Shown: piece after piece, positions 1 to 6,891 of the stretch
How the letters are laid out: every line of letters starts with the position of its first letter
How positions within the stretch are numbered: the stretch's first letter is position 1
Assembly: GCA_013153895.1 (NCBI GenBank)
Contig: JAADDN010000119.1
Location: 1-7,577 of the forward strand
Length of the DNA: 7,577 nucleotides
Reading direction: 5' to 3'
DNA from: Thermoproteota archaeon
GTDB lineage: Archaea; Thermoproteota; Thermoprotei; Thermoproteales; Thermocladiaceae
The notes under the pieces: generated by a model
Told to the model about the DNA's origin: nothing
Databases searched by the model: none
Seen by the model: only the letters and a program-made list of their open reading frames with translations
Position numbers and translations under genes: made by a program

Positions 1-588
1 CGGGTGCTGGCACCTCAAAAAATCAATAGATAATTGAAAGTCTGATTGTCTCTTCTTTTTCAATCCCCCAATAGCGTATAGATCGGTACAAAAAATCAAT
101 AGATAATTGAAAGTGTTTACTAGTTTGATATAGGGTATCCTGTTTGCATAACTTACTATCCAAAAAATCAATAGATAATTGAAAGCACTATGTTAAGATT
201 AGTAGGATAAGTATTGAAAATGTTGAGCAAAAAATCAATAGATAATTGAAAGATAAAGATGTAAAGAGCTCGTCACTAGAGGACTCGGTTCAACGAGACC
301 CAAAAATCAATAGGTAATTGAAAGAGCGCCGGGGCTTAGCAGGTCCTTGCTATAGGTCTTCCACTTTTCGGCGAAAAATCGATAGATAATTGAAAGGTAG
401 GCAGGTCTATGAGTGCTTTAGTAGGGTTTGTGGTGAGAAGGATTGATAAGTAATTGAAAGAGAGTAGTATAGCATGTGTTACAAGGTAATGTACCTAAGA
501 ATAGGTGGTAGTTGAAAGTGGTGGTAGGTCTGGTAGATGTTGTTATGTGATTGTGCTCGTGTATTGAGAATTGATGTGTGATTGAAAG
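1..588 (+). CRISPR. CRISPR array, leader-distal end, nine repeats
   Basis: Nine copies of a 25-nt A-rich repeat ending in AATTGAAAG lie at 16-40, 89-113, 161-185, 228-252, 300-324, 372-396, 436-460, 494-518 and 564-588. The first four are identical; copies 5 and 6 each carry two changes; copies 7, 8 and 9 carry 8, 10 and 10. Intact spacers are 48, 47, 42, 47, 47, 39, 33 and 45 nt and unrelated to one another; 1-15 is the end of another spacer. The ATTGAAAG end is the known 8-nt 5' handle of archaeal crRNAs, so transcription is inferred left to right, with the leader beyond the left edge. Decay at the right end agrees, because old units sit far from the leader. A short A-rich repeat with this tag is typical of type I-A or III systems in Crenarchaeota. 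No cas gene lies in the window, so the effector type is unknown. Confidence 0.95.
436..588 (+). repeat. three strongly degenerate CRISPR repeats at the array's distal end
   Basis: Repeats 7 (436-460), 8 (494-518) and 9 (564-588) keep only 17, 15 and 15 of 25 bases of the consensus, yet all retain the terminal TTGAAAG. Their spacing (58 and 70 nt) still fits the array period. Most substitutions are A to G or C to T on the plus strand. They are probably old units no longer homogenised with the rest; whether they still yield crRNAs cannot be told from sequence. They were recognised partly through the conserved 3' end, so that conservation is somewhat biased by how they were found. Confidence 0.75.
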
Positions 589-778
589 TTGAAGGGTGTG
601 GAGGACTGTAGAATCTTGTAGATGCATTTGTTAGGATATGTACGTGTTTGATAAGGAGGAAGCTTTTCTGAGGCGTGGAGTTCGAAGTTGTGAGGTTTTG
701 GCGTGTTTTCAGCTCGTCATGAGTTCGTCATCGTTCTGTTTTGGTACCCTTCATCATGTCTGTCTTGTTATTCTTGTT

Positions 779-791
779 GAGAAGTTTATAA
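779..791 (+). promoter_or_regulatory. BRE/TATA promoter for the pilin-like gene
   Basis: A TATA-like GTTTATAA at 784-791 is preceded by purine-rich GAGAAG (779-784), as expected of an archaeal BRE. Transcription would start about 25 bp downstream, near 812-815, leaving a leader of about 15-18 nt that contains the Shine-Dalgarno-like sequence at 818-824. The geometry supports the GTG start at 830. Predicted from sequence only. Confidence 0.5.
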
Positions 792-817
792 GTGTGTTTT
801 GTTGTTTTTCTAGTTTT

Positions 818-824
818 GAGGGTG
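818..824 (+). promoter_or_regulatory. Shine-Dalgarno-like site supporting a GTG start at 830
   Basis: GAGGGTG lies five bases before the GTG at 830. It is close to the anti-Shine-Dalgarno complement GAGGTG and well spaced. It favours GTG 830 over GTG 824 (too close) and over the distant ATG 638. The surrounding DNA is very G+T rich, so a chance match is possible. Confidence 0.45.
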
Positions 825-829
825 TGTCT

Positions 830-2092
830 GTGCGTGGTGTTAGGTTTGGTGTTTCGCATGTGTTTACTTCTGTTGTAGTGTGTATTCTTGTGGTTGTTGT
901 TTCTTTATTGTTTTATGTTTTTTCTTCTGGGTTTGTTGTTCGTATGCCTTCTTCTAGGTCTGTTTCTGATGTTGGTAAGATGTATGTTGTTGGTTATCGT
1001 TCTGGTCCTGGTTATCTCGTGTATTATGTTGTTACTAGAGGTCCTATTGTTGTTAGGGATGTTGTTATAGAGTATCTTAATGGTTCTATTGCATGTGTTG
1101 AAGTTTTTCCTGGTGGTCTTAGACTTGAGCCTGGTACTGTGAATACTATTCCTATTATTGGTACGTTACTTCACTGTGAGAGACCTATTCCTGATGTAGG
1201 TTATGTTCTCTTTACTAGCTCGTCCTCCGTCTTAGCTATGTCTTCTCCAGTCAAACTTCGTCCTATAAAGCATGGTCTTGAGGAGCTTAGATTCGCCTAT
1301 TTTGAGGATGAGGTTGCTAGATCAAGCAATAGATTATACGTGAACCTCTCATCAGATTACTGGGATAGCATACTTGTATACCCATTCGCTAAAATATACG
1401 CTGTGAGATGTCAAGGAAACAAGTGTGGTTCAATATGGACTAAGACTACGACAGTGTTACCGATCGGTCAGAATGTTCTAGATATAGCAGACATGACTCT
1501 AGAACAGAGATATAATCTAGGTCCAATAGTCGTAGTGATAAATCCAACATATGCAACAGAGAACTGGACGTTTAAGATCATTGATGCATTAGGAGGAGTA
1601 CATACGTTCACTCTAAAGAAGCTAGTAGATTCTAGAACTAAGGTAGTGATAGACATGTTACTACTATGGGAAGATACTTGGCATCCTGGAGTTCTTAAAG
1701 AAATTCAGGAAGGACTCTATAATCCTGATTATGTGATAGATAACTGGCTTGACTCAATAATAAGGATAACAATATTCGTAAACGATACAATACGCATACA
1801 CGTATTATCAGAAGGTGGAGCTTGGATGCATGCATTCTTCCTAGAACCACCAGAACCATCATCAATAGAGAACTTCCTTGAGAAAGAGATACCTAACGAT
1901 GTACTAAAAGCAATATCAGCAATAGAGAGTGGTACAGGATATGTGAGCCCGCTAGGATTGAAATATATAAAACCATACTACAACGATATACATCAGATAT
2001 ATTGGGTACCTACAGGAAAACTGATAGACCTAAGTAACGTCGCATGGCTATGCAACATGAGGACAGGCAGATGTATAGAAGAGTCATCATAA
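830..2092 (+). CDS. single-anchor extracytoplasmic protein with type IV pilin-like N-terminus; family not recognised
   Basis: I do not recognise the family. From the GTG at 830 the product has 420 residues. A short basic segment with Arg at 2 and 5 and Gly at 7 (RGVRFG) precedes a hydrophobic helix at about 10-37. This resembles archaeal class III (type IV pilin) signals cut by PibD-like peptidase, although a plain N-terminal anchor fits equally well. The remainder has no second clear membrane span, four N-glycosylation sequons (NGS 84, NLS 172, NWT 245, NDT 318) and two cysteine pairs, CX4C at 194-199 and CX6C at 408-415, which suggests an exported, possibly disulfide-bonded domain. At 420 residues it is long for a pilin. 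Codon use changes inside the gene: mostly T-ending codons (GTT, GGT, TCT, CGT) up to about 1210, then A-ending ones (AGA, ATA, GTA). An upstream ATG at 638 would give 484 residues but lacks promoter and ribosome-site support. Confidence 0.7.
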   Translation: MRGVRFGVSHVFTSVVVCILVVVVSLLFYVFSSGFVVRMPSSRSVSDVGKMYVVGYRSGPGYLVYYVVTRGPIVVRDVVIEYLNGSIACVEVFPGGLRLEPGTVNTIPIIGTLLHCERPIPDVGYVLFTSSSSVLAMSSPVKLRPIKHGLEELRFAYFEDEVARSSNRLYVNLSSDYWDSILVYPFAKIYAVRCQGNKCGSIWTKTTTVLPIGQNVLDIADMTLEQRYNLGPIVVVINPTYATENWTFKIIDALGGVHTFTLKKLVDSRTKVVIDMLLLWEDTWHPGVLKEIQEGLYNPDYVIDNWLDSIIRITIFVNDTIRIHVLSEGGAWMHAFFLEPPEPSSIENFLEKEIPNDVLKAISAIESGTGYVSPLGLKYIKPYYNDIHQIYWVPTGKLIDLSNVAWLCNMRTGRCIEESS

Positions 2093-2122
2093 TAATGAAA
2101 CAAGATACGAAAAATGTTGTTA

Positions 2123-2136
2123 GGAAATCTTTTAAG
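2123..2136 (+). promoter_or_regulatory. BRE/TATA promoter of ahcY, leaderless
   Basis: GGAAAT (BRE-like, 2123-2128) followed by CTTTTAAG (TATA-like, 2129-2136) places the transcription start about 25 bp downstream, at or within a few bases of the ATG at 2161. The bases just before that ATG are pyrimidine-rich and contain no Shine-Dalgarno sequence, consistent with the leaderless mRNA common in Crenarchaeota. Confidence 0.65.
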
Positions 2137-2160
2137 TAGCTTACTCACTCTTGCTCTAGC

Positions 2161-3483
2161 ATGTGTCCTCAAGTCAAGGTTAAGGATCCCTCATTAGCTG
2201 AGCGTGGTCGTCTTCAGATTGAGTGGGCTGAACGTCATATGCCAGTACTGCTCAAGATAAGGGAGAGATTTCTAAAAGAAAAGCCTCTAGAAGGTTTAAA
2301 GATTGCTGCTAGTCTACACGTTACTAAGGAGACTGCTGTCCTAGTACGTACGTTAGTGGCTGGTGGTGCTACTGTAGCATTAGCTCCCTGTAATCCACTC
2401 TCAACACAGGATGATGTTGCTGCAGCTCTCGCAGAAGAGGGAGTATACGTATATGCTTGGAGGGGGATGAACGAGAGAGAGTACTACAACGCTATAGGTA
2501 ACGCATTATCTATAGAACCTGACATAACTATGGACGATGGCGCTGACATAATATCAACATTTCATAAACTTGCCTTGAAGATAGAGGATGATGCTACAAG
2601 ATACGCAAAAGAGGTTCTAGGTGATCGAGATTTCGAGAAGATGATTAGTAAAGTTATAGGTGGTACAGAGGAGACTACGACAGGTGTCATAAGGATAAAA
2701 GCTATGGAACGTGAGGGAGTACTGAGGTATCCTGTTATTGCAGTAAACGAATCATATACTAAGTACCTATTCGACAATAGGTATGGTACAGGTCAATCAA
2801 CGTGGGATGGTATTCTCAGAGCAACAAACATTCTCGTAGCTGGAAAGGTTGTCGTTGTTGCTGGCTATGGATGGGTTGGGAGAGGAGTAGCAATGAGAGC
2901 ACGTGGTTTAGGTGCTAGGAGAGTAATTGTTACAGAAGTAAACCCACTTAGAGCACTTGAAGCAGTGATGGACGGCTTCGAGGTCATGCCTATGATAAAG
3001 GCTGCAGAGATAGGAGACATATTTATAACAGCTACAGGAAACATGAAGGTAATAAGAAAAGAACATGTAGAGAGAATGAAAGATGGTGCAATACTAGCAA
3101 ACACAGGTCACTTCAATGTTGAGATATGGGTACCAGATATTGAGGAGCTTGCAGTATCTAAGAGAGAGATTAGACCAGGAGTTACAGAGTACACGTTAAA
3201 GAATGGTAGAAGAATATACCTCCTAGCTGAGGGTAGACTAGTTAATCTAGCATGTGCAGAAGGACATCCAAGCGAGGTCATGGACATGTCATTTGCAAAT
3301 CAGGCACTTGCAGTAGAGTATCTAGTAAAGAATAGAGGAAAACTAGAAAAGAAGGTATATAAGCTACCTGACGAGCTTGACATATCGGTAGCAAAATTGA
3401 AGCTTGAAGCTATGGGAATAGAGATAGATGAGCTAACAGAAGAACAGAAGAAATATCTAAGCTCTTGGACTCTAGGAACCTGA
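2161..3483 (+). CDS. ahcY: adenosylhomocysteinase (S-adenosyl-L-homocysteine hydrolase)
   Basis: This NAD-dependent cytosolic enzyme splits S-adenosylhomocysteine into adenosine and homocysteine, removing the inhibitory product of SAM-dependent methyltransferases. The 440 residues show the family landmarks in order: HVTKET at 53-58, DDGAD at 125-129, EETTTG at 170-175, the NESYTKYLFDN segment at 196-206 with the expected catalytic Lys201 and Asp205, the Rossmann NAD loop GYGWVGRG at 235-242, NTGHF at 314-318 and the substrate-closing AEGHPSEVMDMSFANQ at 366-381. It ends in SSWTLGT without the C-terminal Lys/Tyr tail of mammalian and many bacterial enzymes, as in other archaeal and Thermotoga homologues. 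Some archaeal relatives (Methanocaldococcus) prefer S-inosylhomocysteine; the sequence does not settle this. The ATG at 2161 fits the leaderless promoter. The 3' end overlaps nac on the opposite strand by 12 bp. Arg codons are CGT at the 5' end and almost all AGA/AGG later. Confidence 0.97.
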   Translation: MCPQVKVKDPSLAERGRLQIEWAERHMPVLLKIRERFLKEKPLEGLKIAASLHVTKETAVLVRTLVAGGATVALAPCNPLSTQDDVAAALAEEGVYVYAWRGMNEREYYNAIGNALSIEPDITMDDGADIISTFHKLALKIEDDATRYAKEVLGDRDFEKMISKVIGGTEETTTGVIRIKAMEREGVLRYPVIAVNESYTKYLFDNRYGTGQSTWDGILRATNILVAGKVVVVAGYGWVGRGVAMRARGLGARRVIVTEVNPLRALEAVMDGFEVMPMIKAAEIGDIFITATGNMKVIRKEHVERMKDGAILANTGHFNVEIWVPDIEELAVSKREIRPGVTEYTLKNGRRIYLLAEGRLVNLACAEGHPSEVMDMSFANQALAVEYLVKNRGKLEKKVYKLPDELDISVAKLKLEAMGIEIDELTEEQKKYLSSWTLGT

Positions 3484-3891
3484 CTTTCGTTCTCTCAATA
3501 ACATTATTGCTTCAGCAATATCACCCTTAGTCTCCTCTAACGCTCTTATAGCCTCCTCTCTACTACACCCAGTCTCCTGCATAACAAGCTCAACATCTTC
3601 ATCAGTATAAGGTTTCTTCTCTTCTCCACTAGACATTATCAGTGCCTGACCTTGAATAACAGGTTGAGACTTCTCTTCACGTCTTATAGAGCTTGACTGT
3701 GCCTGAATTTGAAAGACTACTAGACCACCAATATTCATCCTAGCTACAGCTGGAGCATCAATAACTATTCTAGAACCATCTCTAAGAACTATCTCAACCT
3801 TAACAACATTGGGGACCTCCTCTAACCTTAGGTTACTTAGGTCAAGGTTCTTTAACATTTTCCTGAGCTTTCTAGGATTAAATGCACACAT
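3472..3891 (-). CDS. nac: nascent polypeptide-associated complex protein (archaeal NAC)
   Basis: Archaeal NAC is a homodimeric ribosome-associated factor that contacts emerging chains at the tunnel exit. The 139-residue product has the usual layout: a basic N-terminal helix (NPRKLRKMLKNL, 5-16) of the kind that binds the ribosome, a NAC beta-barrel at about 20-65 (VPNVVKVEIVLRDGS, then the IDAPAVARM segment), a linker at 66-92, and a UBA domain at about 96-135 with the DVELVMQETGCSREEAIRAL pattern. Length is normal for the family. The ATG at 3891 lies about 25 bp downstream of a TATA element, so the mRNA is probably leaderless. It follows the MoxR/DUF58 operon on the same strand by 36 bp but appears to have its own promoter. 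It converges on ahcY with 12 bp of coding overlap. Confidence 0.95.
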   Translation of the reverse strand: MCAFNPRKLRKMLKNLDLSNLRLEEVPNVVKVEIVLRDGSRIVIDAPAVARMNIGGLVVFQIQAQSSSIRREEKSQPVIQGQALIMSSGEEKKPYTDEDVELVMQETGCSREEAIRALEETKGDIAEAIMLLRERKSGS

Positions 3892-3914
3892 CTCTCATAG
3901 ATATTAACGTGAAG

Positions 3915-3924
3915 ATATATAAAC
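3915..3924 (-). promoter_or_regulatory. TATA element of nac
   Basis: On the minus strand the sequence GTTTATATAT occupies 3924-3915. A start about 25 bp downstream falls near 3892-3897, immediately before the nac ATG, giving a leaderless or near-leaderless mRNA. The element fits into the 36-bp gap after the stop codon of the upstream membrane protein gene, so nac can be expressed independently of the operon. Its upstream BRE region would overlap the end of that gene. Confidence 0.6.
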
Positions 3925-3927
3925 GTT

Positions 3928-4611
3928 CTATACCTTACCTCTAATAAGAAGCACAATCATCAATAATAGACAAATTGAACCGATCGAAATGAGAGATATA
4001 CTTACAGGTATACTAAATACTGAACGTATAGTGCTCATTAATGCTCCAACAACTATGAATGCTAGAGATATCAGTATTAGAGCGCTCGTTAAAACAATAT
4101 TAGAGAAGGAACCCTTAACAGGTACTCTCTTCATCAGAGCAAGCTCACTTATAGCATAACTATTCTCCACAACTCTACTAAGTATAAGCATTAGAGTACT
4201 AATAGCACATAAGATCGACACATATATCATATCTCTTGAAGGTATGTAAAATCCATGAATAAAAGTTCCTAAAATACTTGCTAAAGTCTTACTAACACTC
4301 TCAATCTTCAGAACAATCAGATAAGTTACTGGAGAAATAAAGACAAGAACAACAATACACATTATAGTACATACAAGTGGACCAAGTCTACAAGTTCTAG
4401 ATGCTAAAGAATATGTTAAAAATATTACTAGAAAGAACATTAAAGAAGCTATGAAAGGATTAATCATAAGACCAATACTATACTCAGCAACATAGGTGAA
4501 TAATTTCAATAATGGTACTAACATTACTAGATATGATAAGAGAACTGCAGATATTGTTGAGATAGCTACCTGAAGTATAAGTATGATGAATCTATCTAAC
4601 TTACCTGACAT
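3928..4611 (-). CDS. six-helix membrane protein of the MoxR/DUF58 operon, function unknown
   Basis: I recognise no family. The 227 residues are strongly hydrophobic, with about six predicted membrane helices near 8-35, 50-70, 78-102, 128-146, 171-194 and 199-224. The connecting loops are short, and basic residues (SRTCR 71-75, KR 161-162, RGK at the C-terminus) mark probable cytoplasmic sides. No catalytic or transport motif stands out. The ATG at 4611 lies within the last codons of the DUF58 gene (16-bp overlap), which argues for translational coupling and a shared complex. A role as membrane partner of the MoxR ATPase and the DUF58 protein is inferred from context only. It is the last gene of the coupled set; nac follows from a separate promoter. 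Confidence 0.8.
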   Translation of the reverse strand: MSGKLDRFIILILQVAISTISAVLLSYLVMLVPLLKLFTYVAEYSIGLMINPFIASLMFFLVIFLTYSLASRTCRLGPLVCTIMCIVVLVFISPVTYLIVLKIESVSKTLASILGTFIHGFYIPSRDMIYVSILCAISTLMLILSRVVENSYAISELALMKRVPVKGSFSNIVLTSALILISLAFIVVGALMSTIRSVFSIPVSISLISIGSICLLLMIVLLIRGKV

Positions 4612-5921
4612 AGTAACATGTTAACTATCCTTCCTATACTAAGCCCTGATGTATGAATTAAAGTTCTAATATTGAACTTTCTTAAATATCTTTGGAACAT
4701 TACTTTATATATTCTATACATCTCTGCTACATATTCACCATACTCCTCTCTCTTTAAAATATTTGATATATCGAAGTCTATGATAACTATCTTACACCTT
4801 TTAGCTAAAGTTCTCAAGTTTTCAAGAACTCTTACAGTATTTTGATCAATATATGTTAGAATTATCATGTAATCAATATTTCTAATCTTTAACATTCCCT
4901 TCCCTACTATATGTAACACATCTATACCTGTCCTACCATCACTCTTTCTTTCAATTATATCTCTATACGTTCTAACGTATTCTCTCAATCCCCTCACATT
5001 ACGTATCTTACCATCATATGGATCTAGAACATATACTCTACATCCTCTTTTGAGAAGGCTTCTAATAAGAGAAAACGTTATTGATATTATTTCCTCCTGA
5101 ACATGTACTCCTCTACCTCCTATGTCTGTTCTCTCTGATAGATCTGGAATTATCATCACTCTAGAGATGCTCTCTTTCTCATACTCATTTACTAGAGGAA
5201 CATCAGATCCTGTTCTTGCTGTAGCTTTCCAGTTAATATTCTTAACAGGATCTCCAGGAACATACTTTCTAATCTCTCTAAATTCTGTAGATGCTGCACC
5301 TAACATCAACCTTGAAACCATTATTGGAGGTATACGCATCTTCATTGGTCTTAATCGTATACTACGACTAACCTTAACTACGTATGGTGCTATCATTATT
5401 TCTATACTTGCAACATCATTAAGCTTCTTTGGACCACCAATACCGAAGATATGGTATAATTCTACCTCACTTACCGTTACCCTACATCTCCCTGTTTTTG
5501 ATGCTCTAAGCATTATATCATACACCTGCTCCGACCTACCTATACCTTTAATAATCATGAAGCTCGTTCTCCCATGAATTACCTCGAGATTCTCAGGTAC
5601 TGATAACCTGATAGTTATAGTTCCTAGACCTCTACTAGAGATCACTCTTACCTTGAGATTCATGACATCACCAATCTTGTACTCTCTTCTCTCTAATTGA
5701 AGCTGAATCTCAACATCTGGTCTAGGTATTGCTAAGAATGTTAACAATGTTGCTAATATTCCAGTACTTGAGTATAATATATACACATTTGCAAGTAAGA
5801 TTCCTAGAACTACGAGTATGGTGAACAGTGTTAGACAGTACTTAGATAGGTCTCGAGTAATTAGTGACCTTACTTTCTCTAAATATCTCTCCAGTTCTCG
5901 AGATAGCTCACTAGTGGACAT
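4596..5921 (-). CDS. DUF58 domain protein with two N-terminal membrane helices (MoxR partner)
   Basis: DUF58 proteins are regularly encoded beside MoxR ATPases and are thought to be their membrane-bound partners or substrates; the biochemical role is poorly defined. In the 441-residue product, two hydrophobic helices lie at about 28-50 and 53-66, then a beta-rich region at 70-180 resembling an immunoglobulin-like extracytoplasmic or linker domain. The DUF58 signature follows at 213-236: FREIRKY, then GD at 223-224, INWKATAR at 229-236. After it comes a von Willebrand A-like fold starting VMIIPDLSER (255-264), where Asp260 and Ser262 resemble an incomplete MIDAS metal site. The C-terminal part (340-440) has alternating strands and helices as in the end of a vWA domain. 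The ATG at 5921 overlaps the moxR stop by 11 bp, with a weak AAAGGT ribosome site at 5930-5935. It overlaps the next gene by 16 bp. Confidence 0.92.
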   Translation of the reverse strand: MSTSELSRELERYLEKVRSLITRDLSKYCLTLFTILVVLGILLANVYILYSSTGILATLLTFLAIPRPDVEIQLQLERREYKIGDVMNLKVRVISSRGLGTITIRLSVPENLEVIHGRTSFMIIKGIGRSEQVYDIMLRASKTGRCRVTVSEVELYHIFGIGGPKKLNDVASIEIMIAPYVVKVSRSIRLRPMKMRIPPIMVSRLMLGAASTEFREIRKYVPGDPVKNINWKATARTGSDVPLVNEYEKESISRVMIIPDLSERTDIGGRGVHVQEEIISITFSLIRSLLKRGCRVYVLDPYDGKIRNVRGLREYVRTYRDIIERKSDGRTGIDVLHIVGKGMLKIRNIDYMIILTYIDQNTVRVLENLRTLAKRCKIVIIDFDISNILKREEYGEYVAEMYRIYKVMFQRYLRKFNIRTLIHTSGLSIGRIVNMLLCQVS

Positions 5922-6891
5922 CTGAGGATACCTTTGGTACTGGAACCTTTCTCACGCACTCTACGACTACCTCCTCTGGTGATACTTCCTCAGAATATTC
6001 TGGCTTAACTATGACTCTATGTGCTAGAGCTTCTCTCACTATGAATAGAACATCATCAGGAATGACGTAGGATCTTCCAAATATGAGTGCTATAGCTTTG
6101 CTAAGCTTCATCAATGCTATCGCTCCACGTGGACTTGGTCCTGCGAGTACTCTAGGATCACTTCTTATTGTTCTAACAATATTAGCTATATACTCTAGTA
6201 TACACTTATCAACATATATGTTCTCTTCTACAATCATCTGAAGCTTAAGGAACCCTTCCCTAGTTACGACAGGAGCAATATCATCTGTAGGATCATCCTT
6301 TCTCCATGCTAATCTCCTTCTCAATATCTCAACCTCCTCTTCAACAGTCTGTGGATAACCTATACTTATCTTTACTCCAAACCTATCTAGCAGAGCCTCA
6401 GGAAGAGGATATGTTCCCTCCATCTCTATAGGATTCTGAGTTGCTAAAACTATGAAAGGCTGCTCAAGCTTGTATGTTCTACCTTCAATAGTTACTTGAC
6501 GTTCCTCCATAGCTTCTAGAAGAGCTGCCTGTGTCTTAGGTGGTGCTCTATTGATCTCATCTGCTAGAAGAATGTTTGTAAATATTGGTCCTTTAACAAG
6601 CTTAAACTTACCCTTACCAGGAACCCACACCTTAGTTCCAATTATGTCAGCTGGTAATAAATCTGGAGTAAACTGTACTCTCTTGAAACTACATCCTAGA
6701 ACTCTAGCTATTATCTTTGCTAAAAGAGTCTTTCCAAGACCTGGATAATCTTCAAAAAGTATATGACAGTTTGATAATAATGCAGCAATAATCTTCACAA
6801 TTACTTCAGGTCTTATGACGAAGTATGAACATATCTGACTAATTATCCTCCTTATATATGGTATATAGCTAGACACGTTTGTCTCGTACAT
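5911..6891 (-). CDS. MoxR-family AAA+ ATPase
   Basis: MoxR ATPases are cytosolic hexameric chaperone-like machines that help assemble or activate partner proteins, often with vWA domains. The 326 residues carry the full AAA+ set: Walker A EDYPGLGKT at 47-55, in the E-D-x-P-G variant common in this family; Walker B ILLADEINRAP at 107-117 with Asp111 and Glu112; sensor 1 ATQNP at 150-154; the family's EMEGTYPLPEALLDRF segment at 156-171, with Arg170 as likely arginine finger; and sensor 2 GPSPRG at 251-256 in the helical lid. Length matches the family. The ATG at 6891 lies within the end of the upstream membrane protein gene (23-bp overlap), and the stop overlaps the DUF58 start by 11 bp. The substrate is unknown; the DUF58 protein is the obvious candidate. 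Confidence 0.95.
   Translation of the reverse strand: MYETNVSSYIPYIRRIISQICSYFVIRPEVIVKIIAALLSNCHILFEDYPGLGKTLLAKIIARVLGCSFKRVQFTPDLLPADIIGTKVWVPGKGKFKLVKGPIFTNILLADEINRAPPKTQAALLEAMEERQVTIEGRTYKLEQPFIVLATQNPIEMEGTYPLPEALLDRFGVKISIGYPQTVEEEVEILRRRLAWRKDDPTDDIAPVVTREGFLKLQMIVEENIYVDKCILEYIANIVRTIRSDPRVLAGPSPRGAIALMKLSKAIALIFGRSYVIPDDVLFIVREALAHRVIVKPEYSEEVSPEEVVVECVRKVPVPKVSSDVH

Larger units (their letters stand above)
589..829. other. G+T-rich stretch without a convincing gene, between the CRISPR array and the pilin-like gene
   Basis: After the last recognisable repeat the plus strand stays rich in G and T. The downstream reading frame is open back to an ATG at 638, but that 64-codon extension is cysteine- and serine-rich, has no Shine-Dalgarno sequence near the ATG, and lies mostly upstream of the TATA-like element at 784-791, so I treat it as non-coding. 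T-runs at 797-800, 805-809 and 814-817 could help end the CRISPR precursor transcript, since archaeal termination favours T-rich DNA. No tenth repeat at the expected phase (near 635-660) is convincing. Confidence 0.5.

Noticed and set aside
589..600. AGGGTGTG shared between the first bases after the last repeat (593-600) and the ribosome-site region (819-826), as a possible guide-target match
   Set aside because: Only eight bases match, on the same strand, in DNA of very low complexity; chance is a sufficient explanation.
418..627. 69-codon open frame on the minus strand across the distal CRISPR repeats
   Set aside because: It reads through three repeats and their spacers, its product is rich in His and Thr as a by-product of the G+T-rich opposite strand, and it has no promoter or ribosome site.
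640..690. A possible tenth, further decayed CRISPR repeat
   Set aside because: The best match (GTTCGAAG near 680-687) is out of the 58-73 nt period, and the preceding bases do not match the consensus.
638..829. N-terminal extension of the pilin-like protein from the ATG at 638
   Set aside because: The extension is cysteine- and serine-rich without a clear fold, lacks a ribosome site, and starts upstream of the TATA-like element at 784-791; the GTG at 830 has better support. It cannot be fully excluded.
888..1070. Leu-rich 60-codon open frame on the plus strand
   Set aside because: It is an out-of-frame shadow of the pilin-like gene produced by its runs of G and T.
5122..5577. 151-codon open frame on the plus strand
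   Set aside because: It lies antisense within the DUF58 gene, whose motifs are unambiguous, and shows no motif of its own.
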